Part shown: in pieces, positions 21,473 to 32,917 of the stretch
How the letters are laid out: each line of letters opens with the position of its first letter
Position numbering within the stretch: the first letter of the stretch is position 1
DNA from: Ophiocordyceps camponoti-saundersi (nom. inval.)
Taxonomy: Eukaryota; Ascomycota; Sordariomycetes; Hypocreales; Ophiocordycipitaceae
Reading direction: 5' to 3'
DNA: 64,000 bases
Assembly: GCA_003339415.1 (NCBI GenBank)
Contig: PDHQ01000044.1
Span: 146,068 to 210,067 of the forward strand
Program-made: the position numbers and the translations under genes
Notes under the pieces: model-generated
Told to the model about the DNA's origin: nothing
The model's database searches: none
The model's input: only the letters and a program-made list of their open reading frames with translations

Positions 21473-23362
21473 CTACGCTGTTGCTGTCGCTTCTTCTTCT
21501 TCTTCTTCTTCTTCTCCTTCTTCTCCTTCTTCTTCGCCATCGTCCATATCATCGTAAACTCGCACCTTGGCCGAGTATTCCCGAATATTGCTCACAATAT
21601 ATTCGTCAATACTGTCACCTTTCCCAGCAACGATCCTCAACATCAGCTCATGAAGATGCTGCTGTCCGAGAATGTCAATGTGATCCGACGACGGGCTCGA
21701 TCCGCCGCCCAGATCCAAGGGAACCATGGCTTTATGCGGCATCTCTACCACCGTAATCTTCGACCTGCCGGGGTTATACCTCTCGATATGCCATCCGCGG
21801 TTGCACATGTAGCCTGTGCTCAGGAGGTTGACCGTCCCGTCGCCGTCGCCCAAGACGACTCCTCGCTCGGCCTCTCCCCTGCTGCTGTAGCTCGTGTCTA
21901 TGGACATGTTGGGCGCTTCACCCGTTCCGTGATACTTTCGATAGTAGTACGCTCTCTCTGTAGGCTTTCCGATGCCGTAGAAGCAATAGATCTTGAGGTT
22001 CGGGGCAATCGGAAGACGTGTTTCCAACGGGTTGATCCATTTACTTGGATCTTCCTCGTTTGCTTCGACTTCCGCAGCCGTATGAGCGACGCCGTGCGAG
22101 TAACTCGACTTGACATGATCCTCATACCAGCCTCCAGACGTCTCGAGCAGGTATCTCAACGAGTCTTCGACAGTGAGGTTCTTCCCTCCCTCTCTGAAGT
22201 TGAGGAGAGAGCCGTAAGAGTGTGACTGTGAGGGCTGATCGTCTGGCGCCCAGCCCAAATCACCCCAGACGGCTTTCCCTCCCATGGGTAGCATCGAAGA
22301 TACCCCGGGCATGGCTCGCAAGATCTCGACCCGTTCCCTCTGGCTTAGGAGCCTCTCGAGGCCGTATATGGCAAGGGGACTGAGATGAGTCGAATCACGC
22401 GTCTCGCCCGACAAGAGAGCCGCGAGATCCTTCACGGCCCCGAGCATACTGCCGCTGATGTTGATCCAAGAGTCGATGTGTCGATCAACCCAATCTTGAC
22501 GACCGCGGCCCCCCTTTTCAGATTGGACCCAGTGGAAGAAGTAGAACATTAACTGGCTTCCCATGCTATGTGATGCTATCACCACTTTGCGGCCACCATT
22601 GCATGAGACGGTCGTTTCGATGCTTGTTTTGAGCCGGGAGAAATACCGGTCACGGACTTCGAGGTTAGAGTAGGATAACCGCCAATCATAAGTTGCCGTA
22701 AAGAGGTTGGTGGGATCATAGCCTATAGATGCCAGGCTCTCCATGATGCGATGCCATATCCAATAGCAGGTATTAAACAGATCGCTGGGATCGAGACCTT
22801 GTGCCGCTCGTAATTTCACGATGGGGGGGTCCAGGCCGGTCTTCTTATCCAGCATGATGTGCCGTTTCCAAGTTTCCTTGTCGAGGATCAACGCCTTGAT
22901 CATCGTCCAGCTCCCCCAAAGACGCTTCCTGAAGTAAGGCCTCGACACGTTGTGCGTGCCCCAAGACTCGAGCCCGATGGTGAGCGATCCCGGCACCATG
23001 ACGAGCGGGTGATGTGCCTTGAGGCCCTGAGCCCGAGCCTTCTGACCGGAGATGGACGTCATGTTCTGCTCCATCTGAACAAGATCCCTCATGTCCCGCA
23101 CCAGGCTCGCGGTGCGAACATCGAGAAGGTGAGTCAAGGCCAAGTTGCCCAGACGTTGCAGGCAGAAGAGGTCATGACGGTTGGCGAGCAGACCGACGAG
23201 GACGAAGAAGCAGAGGCTTCCCAGCCTTAGCAAGAGTCCCTTTCGCCCCTTTCGAGGCTTGGACGATATCTGCTTGACGACGGGACGCACCGTACCGCTA
23301 AGAGGCGAGTGATCCCGAGCCGATGACGTGCCAGGGTATCGACGCCTCAGAACCGTTACCAT
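21473..23362 (-). CDS. phospholipid:diacylglycerol acyltransferase (PDAT, Lro1-like)
   Basis: Single-exon protein of 629 residues in the LCAT/PDAT family, which moves an acyl group from a phospholipid to diacylglycerol without acyl-CoA. A basic cytosolic N-terminus (about residues 1-42) and one membrane span (43-60) are followed by a lumenal alpha/beta-hydrolase domain. Motifs: VMVPGSLTIGLESWG (122-135, the lid/oxyanion region), TATYDWRLSY, and the nucleophile elbow SHSMGS (Ser266); the catalytic His lies toward the C-terminus, probably in SSDHIDIL. The last residues form an unusual glutamate run (GEEEGEEGEEEEEEEE) encoded by a CTT/CTC repeat, and its length may be polymorphic. It is tandem with DGAT2. 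Call secure. Confidence 0.9.
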   Translation of the reverse strand: MVTVLRRRYPGTSSARDHSPLSGTVRPVVKQISSKPRKGRKGLLLRLGSLCFFVLVGLLANRHDLFCLQRLGNLALTHLLDVRTASLVRDMRDLVQMEQNMTSISGQKARAQGLKAHHPLVMVPGSLTIGLESWGTHNVSRPYFRKRLWGSWTMIKALILDKETWKRHIMLDKKTGLDPPIVKLRAAQGLDPSDLFNTCYWIWHRIMESLASIGYDPTNLFTATYDWRLSYSNLEVRDRYFSRLKTSIETTVSCNGGRKVVIASHSMGSQLMFYFFHWVQSEKGGRGRQDWVDRHIDSWINISGSMLGAVKDLAALLSGETRDSTHLSPLAIYGLERLLSQRERVEILRAMPGVSSMLPMGGKAVWGDLGWAPDDQPSQSHSYGSLLNFREGGKNLTVEDSLRYLLETSGGWYEDHVKSSYSHGVAHTAAEVEANEEDPSKWINPLETRLPIAPNLKIYCFYGIGKPTERAYYYRKYHGTGEAPNMSIDTSYSSRGEAERGVVLGDGDGTVNLLSTGYMCNRGWHIERYNPGRSKITVVEMPHKAMVPLDLGGGSSPSSDHIDILGQQHLHELMLRIVAGKGDSIDEYIVSNIREYSAKVRVYDDMDDGEEEGEEGEEEEEEEEATATA

Positions 23363-25362
23363 GGCGAGCTCTTGCCTGTTCCCCTTTTAGTCGTGTCAAC
23401 CAGGGGGTACACCGATTCAAAAGAGCTCTCGTCTTTCGATCATAGGCTTAGTGATGCCGAAGCTCGATTCCTCGCCGTCACGACCAAGCAAATAGCTTCA
23501 AGGCGGAGGTCGACGAGCACGTTTCACAGACGGCAAAAGCCATGAGAATGCCATAACCTTGCGAGAGAAGTGAGAACATGTCCTGAGTTTGAAAGGGGAA
23601 AGTGAAAAGGAAACGGGAAGACAGAGAGAGTGAGAGAGTGAGAGAAAACCTACCGGAAAGGTTTGAATCCTTCTCGATTCAAAGATGACGAACTCGTATG
23701 AGCCAAAGAAAAAGCTGCGCTTTCCGTCAACGGGGAGGGGGGGAGAGGGAAAGGCCATGACCAGACAGACAAAAGCGCTCCGCAGCCCGCTCGGCCCATG
23801 ACTTAAACCGTGGCATCCGAGAGAGACAGAAAGGGGACATGGTTCAGTTCAAAACGGGAGTGTATTTTGGGGGCTCTTCCTAGGTAGTAAACTCTGCTTC
23901 CGGTTCAAGGACTAGAAAGCTTGGCTTCGGACGGTAGTGAAAGCGGTGGACGAAACTTGCTTTGGGGGGGGAAAGGCCTGTGAGCTTGGGAACACTATGG
24001 TTGGAATGGAAAACATGGCTGCAGAAAGACGGCGGTTAGGGTCATATCATGTGATGAGAATGAAGGAGGGGGGAAAGGGGGGGGGGGGGGGGGTTCATGT
24101 CTCAGGGGATATTAGATGGTGAAGCTGGTTGCTTGCTTTGTAGCAGTCAATAGATATAAATCAGCAGAGGGTAGAGCAAGACATTGCACAGTAATGTGTA
24201 TAGAAGTTTGCGAAGAGGCAACTATCACAAGATATCTTACTCTCTCTCTTTCTCTATCTCTCTCTCTCTCAGTTGAAGCGATGAATGAACCAGCTTCTTC
24301 ATCATCTTGACATCAGAACATCGGTTTTTAAACCTCTCATCGGTTGCTGCTGGATCCCTCGATTACAGGGCAAACTTTGGCCGTCTAGATATCTGATGCC
24401 ATGTTATGGATGACGTGTAAATAATGCTTCTCCTTCTTCTTCTCCTTCTTCTCAACCTCATGACACAACAACTGCTTCCGAGCAGAATTTATATACACGA
24501 TCACTTCCGTTTCGTACATAACATTTGGCCGCCCAAGGAAACACACCAATATGTAATGTGGCTTTACCCACCACATGCCAGTCCGGAGCTGCTCGGCCTG
24601 CGTCAGAATTTGGGGTCGCCCGGCCGAAGAAGACGGTTACCATTCCGGCTCATTCCTGCCAGGACGCCACCGCGGATACGCCCGTCTTTTCCTTTCGTTC
24701 TATTGTGTTGTGTGTGTGCTGAAAGACGTCTTCTACAGCTCAGCCGTTTGCGGCCGTGGTCCCCCCCCCCCTTTTCCATAGCTTCACCTCACATTGAAGG
24801 ACTAACCGTAAAATATCTTCTGCCGTCACACAAAACAAAGTGTCATCACCAGTTCCGTTACTTTCCCATTGCATCGCTCATCACCAGAAGAGTTACAAAG
24901 TCTCTCTCTCTCCCTCCCCTGAACGCGTGTGTATACCCTGCCCTCCCCCCTGTCCAGCTTATAAGGAACTCTCTTCACCATCGGCACATACGGGAAAGAC
25001 TTCCCCCATCAACCGTACATCCGTCCCAAGGGTGCCACGGCAACAGAAAGGCTCACGCTAGGACATAGGCCTAAGTCAAGTTGGTCCCGTAAGTGAGGAC
25101 GCATTAGCTTAGTCCGGTTGCCGTCTTCCCCCTCCCTCAAAGCTCTTTGACAACCCCCGGGGACGAGGCAGGCTGTTCGAACCCATCCGAGTTTCCGGAA
25201 ATAAATAAAGAAGTAGAGCATGGCCAACACCAACACTTGACTCAAGCCACGGGAGAGAGAGCCTTGCGACAAAAAGAGGGGACCCCCGTCTAAGTGAGTG
25301 AGTGAGTGTGTGTACGCCAAATCGCCGCCTCGACGACAAGTAATCTCCTCCCCTCCGTGATA
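23363..25362. other. intergenic region, 2 kb
   Basis: Divergent promoter space between PDAT (minus) and the Ppo oxygenase (plus). It contains a G-rich run ending in a poly-G tract (about 24068-24093), CT/GA microsatellites (23621-23645, 24239-24270, 24900-24912) and a TGAG run at 25293-25306. A TTCGAAC match to a tRNA B box near 25172 has no tRNA fold. No gene seen. Confidence 0.5.
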
Positions 25363-28300
25363 ATGGAGATGCCCAATAATCACCGCGCTGTTGTTCAGCG
25401 CAGTTCTATCAACCCAATCAACGTCATCAACCGACTGTTGCCATGGAACACGCTCGCCGGCATCCTCGAGATCGTGGATCTCGTCATGATGAAGGTCCCC
25501 ATGTCCACTTTCTGGCAGCTCTCTCGACGACCTCTACCGAACGAGATGGGAGATGGCTCTTATCGAGTTCTCAGAGCGTGGCCTTCGCTCGTTCAGGATC
25601 TTCGGAGTCTCACTTGGCAGGGTAGGCAATTTCCTCTTTTTTTTTGGTCCCCTACTCCCTCACCAGTAGCTAAACCCAAGGCAGATCTCCACACTCTCAA
25701 GGACATGATAGTGGCCAAACTCACCAACGAGGTTCACGTTGATGACAAGACGATGATCATGGAGAGGACTATCCAGATGGTGTCGACGATGCCCGATCAC
25801 TCGGCTCGACAGGAAGTTCTCACCAACATGTTTATCACGAAGCTCTGGAACTCGCTGGATCACCCCCCGCTGCTCTATCTGGGAGACGAATTCCGATATC
25901 GCCAGCCCGATGGACGGAACAATGTCAGTTCTTTGACTGTCTGTTGTTCTCTGCTTCTTACTCACCGCGTCTTAGAACCCGATGATGCCCATGCTCGGAG
26001 CCGCCGGTACGGCCTATTCGCGCTCGGTGAAGCCCGGCAAGGCGAACCTCGGTGCTTTGCCCGATCCTGAAATCGTCTACGAGTCCGTCATGGCCCGTAA
26101 GCAGTTCAAGAAGAACAAGAACAACGTCTCGAGCATTCTTTGGTATTGGGCGACTATCGTTATTCATGGTGAGGATCCCAGAGCTTTACATCGTCAGCAT
26201 CATCTTCTCTAACGGCGCGGGCAACAGACATCTTCGACACCAGTCAAACGGATCCCAACATCAATAACGCCTCGTCCTATCTGGATCTGTCGCCCCTCTA
26301 TGGAAGGACGAAAGAAACGGTTGATTCGATGAGAACGTTCAAGGACGGCAAGATTAAGCCGGATTCCTTCGCGGAGAGGCGACTCATCGCCATCCCCCCC
26401 GGTGTCTGCGTCATGCTCGTCATGTTCAATCGTTACCACAACTACATTGCCGACAGCCTCGCAGAAATCAACGACACCAATCGATTCCCCAAGCCCGGTT
26501 CCGATCTCAAGGGCGAGGAGGCTTCAGCGGCCTGGAAGAAATACGACGAAGACCTCTTCCAGACATCCCGACTCATCACTTCCGGTCTTTACATCAATAT
26601 CATGCTTCTGGACTATGTCAGGAACATTGTCAACTTGAACCGCGTTGATACCAAGTGGACTCTCGACCCCCGACAAGAAATGGGCGTCTCCGTCGGAACC
26701 CCCGAGGGAGCCGAGAGCGGCGTCGGCAACTCGGTCTCTGCAGAATTCAACCTGCTCTACCGCTGGCACTCCTGCATCTCGGAAAAGGACGACCAGTGGC
26801 TTCAAACTTCCTATCAGGAACTCAGCGGCGGCACAGAAGTCGATTTGAAGAAGATGGCCGTCATCTTCAAGAAGTTCGAGCAGACGATTCCCGAAGATCC
26901 GGGCCAGAGAACCTTTGGAGGATTCGCTCGCGGGCCTGAAGGTCGATTCGACGATGACGATCTGGTCAACTGCATCACTGCCGCTATTGAGGACCCCGCC
27001 GGCTCCTTTGGAGCTCAGAATGTTCCCCGGGTGATGAAGCCGGTTGAGATTATGGGAATTATTCGCGGCCGGAAGTGGAACATGGCTGGTCTTAATGCCT
27101 TCCGCAAGCACTTTGGTCTCAAAGCCTACGATACCTTTGAGGACATCAACTCGGACCCGGAGGTTGCCAACTCCCTGCGTCATCTGTATGGTCATCCCGA
27201 TCACGTTGAGCTGTACCCGGGTGTCGTTGCGGAGGAAGCAAAGGATCCTATGGTGCCCGGTGTCGGCATCACACCGACCTACACTATTTCTCGGGTTGTC
27301 CTCTCCGACGCCATCGCCCTGGTTCGAGGTGATAGGTATTACACGACGGATTACCACCCGGGTTATCTCACCCAATGGGGTTATAACGAGGTTGCCTATG
27401 ACCTCGACATCAACCACGGCTGCAACTTTTTCAAGCTCTTCCTTCGAGCATTCCCTAATCACTTCTCACCCAACTCAGTCTATGCCCATTATCCAATGGT
27501 GACCCCCCCGGAGAATCACAAGATCCTCACCAACCTCGGACGCGTGGACGAATTCGACTTCACGCGACCTCACTACAGGCCGCCCCCCGTTCACGTCTCG
27601 TCTTACGGCGGCGTGACGCACGTCCTCGACGATGACAAGTATCGACTCGCCTGGGCCAAGAACCTGGCGGGCATCGTCGGTCGGCCTTGGCACGGCGGCG
27701 ACGGCGGTCAGCTCGATAAGCTGCTCTACAAGGGAGACTGGAAGGGTCCTATCAAGTCCTTCTTCGCCAAGACGACGTCACGACTTCTGGCCGAGAAGGC
27801 GCACAAGATCGCCGACCAAACGTACTGCGACGTCGTGCGCGATGTCGGCAACCTGGTTCACACTCACTTCGTTGCCCACCTGCTCAACTTGCCCATCAAA
27901 TCCAAGGAGAACCCTCGCGGCGTCTTCTCCGAGCAGGAACTCTATCAGTTCCTCGTCACCCTCTGCACGGCCATCTCTCTTGATGTCGATCCCGTCAAGT
28001 CTTTCCCCCTGCGAAGGACGGCAAAGGATGTGGCCGAGAAGCTTGGAGTCATCGTCGAGGCCAACCTCAAGATCGGCTCCGCCTTTGGTGGCGGCGGTCT
28101 CTTCACTGGCAGGCCCAAGGTTGACGCCCTGGCGGCGTACGGCGCAGACATGGTCAGCGAGCTGTCCAAGTCGGGCATGAAGCCGGACACCATTACTTGG
28201 GAGCACATCTTGCCTACCGCGGCGGCCATAGTTCCCAATGAGGCTCAACAGGTCAGTTGCATAAACCCTCACAAGAGAAAGGACAAGACAACTAACATGG

Positions 28301-28842
28301 ATCAGTTCGCACAATCCGTCAACTACTATCTCTCGCCCGCCGGCCAGTCTCACATCGCAGACATCCACCGTCTAGCCTGCCAAGAGCCGTCTACGCACGA
28401 GTCGGATGCTCTCATCCTCGGATACGCCCTGGAAGGCGTCCGTCTAGCCGGACCAGCCGGCGTCTTCCGCCAGGCCTCCAGCGCCGACGTGCTGGCCGAA
28501 GACGGGCGAGTGCGCAAGGTGAAGCCGGGGGAGAACGTCTTCGTTTCCTTCGCCGCCGTCGCCCGTGACGCCGGACGCTTCCCTAACCCGGACACGGTCA
28601 ACCCGCGCCGGCCTCTCAGCTCCTACATCCACAACGGCGCCGAGCACCATACTCGCTTGAGCAGGGTGGCCTTGGTCGAGATGTTCAGGGCTCTCTTCCG
28701 GAAGAAGGGCCTCAAGAGGGCGGCCGGACCGCGGGGCGAGCTGAAGAAGATACCCGGCCCTTACGGATACGGCGTCTACATGACGGAGGAATGGGGAGGC
28801 GTCTCTCCCTTCCCGACGGCCATGAAGGTGACGTGGGACTAA
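25363..28842 (+). CDS. Ppo fatty-acid dioxygenase (psi-factor oxygenase); P450 domain lacks haem Cys
   Basis: Ppo-family oxygenase of 1083 residues, exons 25363-25621, 25685-25923, 25976-26168, 26228-28251 and 28306-28842. The N-terminal animal-peroxidase-like dioxygenase domain has the distal His (residue 230, WATIVIHDIF), ASSYLDLSPLYG, and the catalytic Tyr408 and proximal His411 in LLYRWHSC. The C-terminal P450-like domain keeps ExxR (YALEGVRL), but its haem loop reads YIHNGAEHHTRLSR where active hydroperoxide isomerases have a GxGPHxCLG-type sequence: the ligand Cys is Arg (about 1022). It should therefore form a fatty-acid hydroperoxide without isomerising it, as known for PpoC/10R-dioxygenase, which also lacks this Cys. 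Ppo oxylipins control sporulation and host signalling. Regiospecificity cannot be read from the sequence. Confidence 0.92.
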
Positions 28843-29019
28843 AGGAATCTCTTCTTCTTCTTCTGTTTCTTCGTGTTTCGCTGTGGTAAAGAGACTGGAC
28901 CATCTCGAAGTGTTCATTCAAGTCTGGGCTTCATTGCGAGTATCTTTGCTCATTACAAGACCGTCTGTTTTCTCTTTGTCATATTAGAGCTGGCGTCTCT
29001 ATCTCTCTCTTTCATCCTT

Positions 29020-29050
<31 letters not shown>

Positions 29051-30397
29051 GGCTTTAGATTACGTTCTATCTCGAACCAATTTGATACATTGATCATCGT
29101 CATCGCCATCCCACGTGGAAGTAAGATACATAGATGTGTCTGTGCAAACTGCGTCTCCCTTGATCCGATCATGACATACTGAGTAGAACGTAATCCGCGT
29201 TTCCTGCGAGGGCTGACCTGTCGTCCGCCATATCAGAGAGAGACAATCACGTTGTGAAACAGCTCTCCTCTCAAACAACTGACTCTTGAATTTTCCGTGA
29301 GTCTTTCGATAGACAAGTAAATCGTTCATTTGCTTGCTCATTTGCCCTCTACCTTGTTAACCAGACGTCGCCAAACAGTCCTAGTAAGAAGCAAAGTCAT
29401 CTGAGCACCACAAGGATGAGCCTAGACCCGGAAAACGGCACTTCCCGGCGATAAACAAGCATGTGTTGTTTTCCCTCTTCGCCACAGATATCGTTACGCG
29501 AAAGCCAAATGGTAAAGTAAGAAAGACGTCGAGTAATGTGCCTACATACGCCCTTGTTTTACCCCCCTTGGCTAGTCACATACTGAAGAATTTCAACCTC
29601 AAAGTGCGTTCCAACTGTCTCAGGGCAGCGGCCACTTTGAGAAATGAGTTGAGCGTATGTCACGACCAAGGGAATACCAATTGGATGCTTTACTAGCTCT
29701 GAACGGGATAAGCTGCCCACGTAGTTCAAGTTGAGGTTAAAGAAGCATACTTTGCTTCTGTTCCATCCCATCACGAGATCTTCTCGCCTTGACCGGGGAA
29801 ATTGAGTCATGACTTTGCTGTTTTGTGTTGCACGCGTTCCACTTTCCCTTCTCTTTCCCCGGGGCAATTTGACATTGACTTGGTGGCAGATGTCAAATAC
29901 CTGAACTGACTGTATGCTCTGCGGGCAAAGCGGGAAGAAGAAGCTCGCCACAATAGTATTTCAGTTATCCTTATTTGTAAACTCTGAAATTACACAAGTA
30001 AAGCTTCCAGTTTATAAGAGGCTTCGCAACTTATTAAGACGGCAGTCTCCTATCAAAGTGAGTCTGTATCTGCCTCAACTCAGTCTGGATCAACCAAAGA
30101 CGATCTCGCGAGACTGTCAGTCAGTATTAGGTCCGGCGCCCCGTTGCTCGGTGTCTGAGACCTCCACCACGCGTCTTAGACCTGAGATGCAACAATGATC
30201 AGCATTTCCCACTCGACGCTGGAGTGCTAGATGCCCCGGAGTTGCATCCGAGGTGCGCGATCACGCCGGAGTTGCATCCTAGGTGGCAACTCGCTTATAA
30301 GAGCAGTCTGCCGAGGGTTAAAAAAGAAGTCTTCTTCGGAAAATCCGACAACCACTACGCAGACCGCTGAGCGAGTGCCTCAAGCATCTCTATTGCC
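28843..30397. other. intergenic region, 1.55 kb
   Basis: Starts with a CTT/CT-rich 3' flank (CT microsatellite about 29024-29051). The middle has nothing recognisable. The last 170 bp are the GMC promoter with two 20-bp direct repeats and a TATA-like box. Confidence 0.55.
30236..30285. promoter_or_regulatory. two 20-bp direct repeats before a TATA-like box
   Basis: CCGGAGTTGCATCC[G/T]AGGTG occurs at 30236-30255 and 30266-30285 with one mismatch, start-to-start spacing 30 bp. A TTATAA box at 30295-30300 and the GMC start about 100 bp further on suggest a paired activator or repressor site. No factor is assigned. Confidence 0.45.
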
Positions 30398-32371
30398 ATG
30401 TTGCCCCTGACAGTTTCGGGTCTCTTCGCGGCCCTTGGGCTGAGCTCTCTAGCCTTGGCGTAAGTTGCTCTTGCACTCCTTGCCTCTCTCTCTCTCTCTT
30501 ATTCTTGCCTGATTCTAATCAACTGCAGTGGCTTCATCAAAGAGGTCGATCCTTATGCCGTCTATGACTACATCGTCGTCGGCTCTGGCGCTGGTGGCGG
30601 CGTCGTCTCTGCGCGGTTAGCCAAGTACGGCCATCGCGTCTTGCTCATCGACGCTGGGGAAGACTTGACATCCACAGAGGAATATCGGGTCCCAGCCCTG
30701 AACTTGAAGGCCAGCGAACTCCCGGCCATGTCGTGGGACTACTACGTCCATCACTATCCAACCTTGGAGATGCAGCAGAAGGATTCCAAGATGTGCTGGC
30801 GGACGGAATCCGGAGGGATACACGTCGGATCTGACCCTCCTCAAGACTCCCAGCCTCTTGGTATCCTGTATCCGCGAACGGGAACCTTTGGGGGCTGCAC
30901 CGCCCATAATGCCCTCTTCACCGTCTATCCAGATGATGCGGATTGGGAGTACATTTCGCAGTTGACCAATGATCGATCCTGGGCACCGAACAAGATGAGA
31001 AAACTCTGGGAGAGGATCGAGAAGTGCAACTATAACGCAGAGCCACGTCTCGGTCATGGTTACGACGGCTGGTTGAGCACATATGAAGCCAACCCCTTCA
31101 ACGGAACTACAGTTGATCACAAGCTCAAGGCTTTGGCCGCCGCCTCCACGTACAACGGCCAGGGCTTCGGCACCCCGGAAACCCTGCCCGATATCAACTC
31201 CATCTTCCCGGGCCGAGACTATCGCGAGGGTCTGTACGAGATGCCTCTGGCCATCAAGCCGAATCGTGAACGTGCGGGCCCTGTCGACTTCATCCGCGAG
31301 ACGCTCGCCGACCCGTATCTCAAGGGCAAGCTCGACATTCTCCTCAACACCTTCGTCACGACTATTGCCTTTGATGAACAGTCCGACGGATACGGGAACA
31401 AGCCAAGAGCCATTGGCGTCAACGTGGTGCGAGGCAAACACATCTATCGCGCCAGCCCTCTCGCCAACCAAAATGCCGGCCCGCTGCCACGCCCGTACCT
31501 CATCCGGGCTGCCCGTGAGGTCATCGTTTCGGGCGGCGCCTTCAACACGCCTCAGATTCTCAAGCTCAGCGGTATCGGACCCCGGGCCGAGCTGGAGCGG
31601 TTCGGCATCCCCGTCCGTGTCAACCTGCCCGGCGTGGGCACCAATCTTCAGGATCGGTACGAGAGCACCGTCGTCGCTACCGCGCCCGAGAAGTTCACCG
31701 GCGGCCTTCACTTTGCGGTTATGAAGAAGTCTTCGTTGGCAGAGAACAACACGCCCGATCTCTTGATCGCAGGCACGTCGTTCGCCTTCACTGGATACTA
31801 TCCCGGATACTCCAAGTATGCCAAGACGGACCCGACGAAGTGGACTTGGGTTGTCCTGAGAGGCCACACGAGGAACCACGCCGGAACAGTCCATCTGCGG
31901 TCGAATGATCCACGAGATGTGCCAGCTATTAATTTTAATTACTTTAATTATGGCACGAACGCACAGCATGAGGGAGACAAGGATGCCAAGGCTCTCGCGG
32001 AGGGCTTGGAATGGGCTCGAAAGGCCATCGCAGACACAAACCCTGCTGTCGGTTTGCGCGAAGACTGGCCAGGGCCCCGGGTACAAAACTTTGAAGAGAC
32101 GATCGGATGGGTTAAGAAGGAGGCTTGGGGTCATCACGCTTCCTGCTCATGCCCTATCGGTCCCGATGGAGATGCCTATGCCGTCTTGGACTCCAGCTTC
32201 CGCGTGCGAGGCGTGGATGGTCTGAGAGTCGTCGACGCCAGCGTCTTCCCCAAAATCCCTGGGTACTTTATCGTCGTGCCCATCTATATGATCGCCGAGA
32301 AGGCAGCCGACGTTATCAATGAGCAAGCCAGGAGTGAGTACGCTCCTCGAGGACGATATCGCGGTAACTAG
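30398..32371 (+). CDS. secreted GMC-family FAD oxidoreductase
   Basis: Glucose-methanol-choline oxidoreductase of 634 residues, exons 30398-30459 and 30529-32371. The first exon encodes a clean signal peptide (LPLTVSGLFAALGLSSLALA). Next is the FAD-binding DYIVVGSGAGGGVVSARLA, then a LLIDAGED turn, a PRTGTFGGCTAHNA signature-1 region, the second GMC signature VSGGAFNTPQILKLSGIGP, and the C-terminal active site HHASCSCPIG (usual His) with VVDASVFPKIP. The second catalytic position, usually His or Asn in a PxxT/N context, lies in GYFIVVPIYMIAEKAAD and is not obviously conserved. Such enzymes oxidise alcohols, sugars or aryl alcohols outside the cell, often producing hydrogen peroxide. Choline, glucose and aryl-alcohol branches cannot be separated here. 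Confidence 0.88.
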
Positions 32372-32917
32372 GAATTCTACCCTTGATGTCGACCACGTTC
32401 ACCAAGAGAAGGATTCTATGGTATCTGAGAAAGCGGGAAGCCTGATATCGAGAGACCCCCGGCGCAAAGGCGTCAGCTGTTGTGCTGTTAAGCACCAGAG
32501 AACCAGGCACATAGTAGAAAGAATTCATTATTCATCTTCTTCAATCGTGAGTTGATGCAACTTGTTGTGTGCATGCGACACCAGATGTAGCTTGAAGCTT
32601 CTGCTCTCCGGCCAAAGGCAACGGACCAAAGGCAATGAAGCAGAAATTGAATGGATCGCACCCATACCCATGCTGGTCCGTACACATGATGTAGTAGTCA
32701 GTCTGTACACGTGATGTAGCTCACACTGGTGATGAAGTTAGACACGTGATACGGTTCACGTGATGTTGACCACGTGATGAATCTCCCCATCAGCAACTCC
32801 GTAAATGAGCACTGCGAGTAGAGATGCCTCGACCTCGGCACCATCGACGACGAGTACAGAACGGGCCACACATTCTCACCCCCTACTCTACTCCCACTAC
32901 TTACCACCTGACCTGGT
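32372..32917. other. intergenic region with CACGTGAT cluster
   Basis: Promoter of the WHI2-like gene. Apart from the repeated CACGTGAT boxes (separate entry) it holds a near copy (AACTCCGTA, about 32796) of the dispersed TACTCCGTA word. An ATG-started frame from 32805 ends in a different phase from the downstream gene. Confidence 0.5.
32683..32778. promoter_or_regulatory. array of CACGTGAT (Cbf1-like E-box) sites
   Basis: Four exact CACGTGAT copies start at 32708, 32743, 32757 and 32771, plus a variant CACATGAT at 32683. The last three are spaced exactly 14 bp. The reverse complement ATCACGTG equals the RTCACRTG motif bound by the bHLH factor Cbf1 in yeasts. The array lies upstream of the WHI2-like gene. 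Confidence 0.65.

Noticed and set aside
25160..25190. TTCGAAC resembling a tRNA B box
   Set aside because: No matching A box or cloverleaf on either strand. No tRNA gene found elsewhere by eye.
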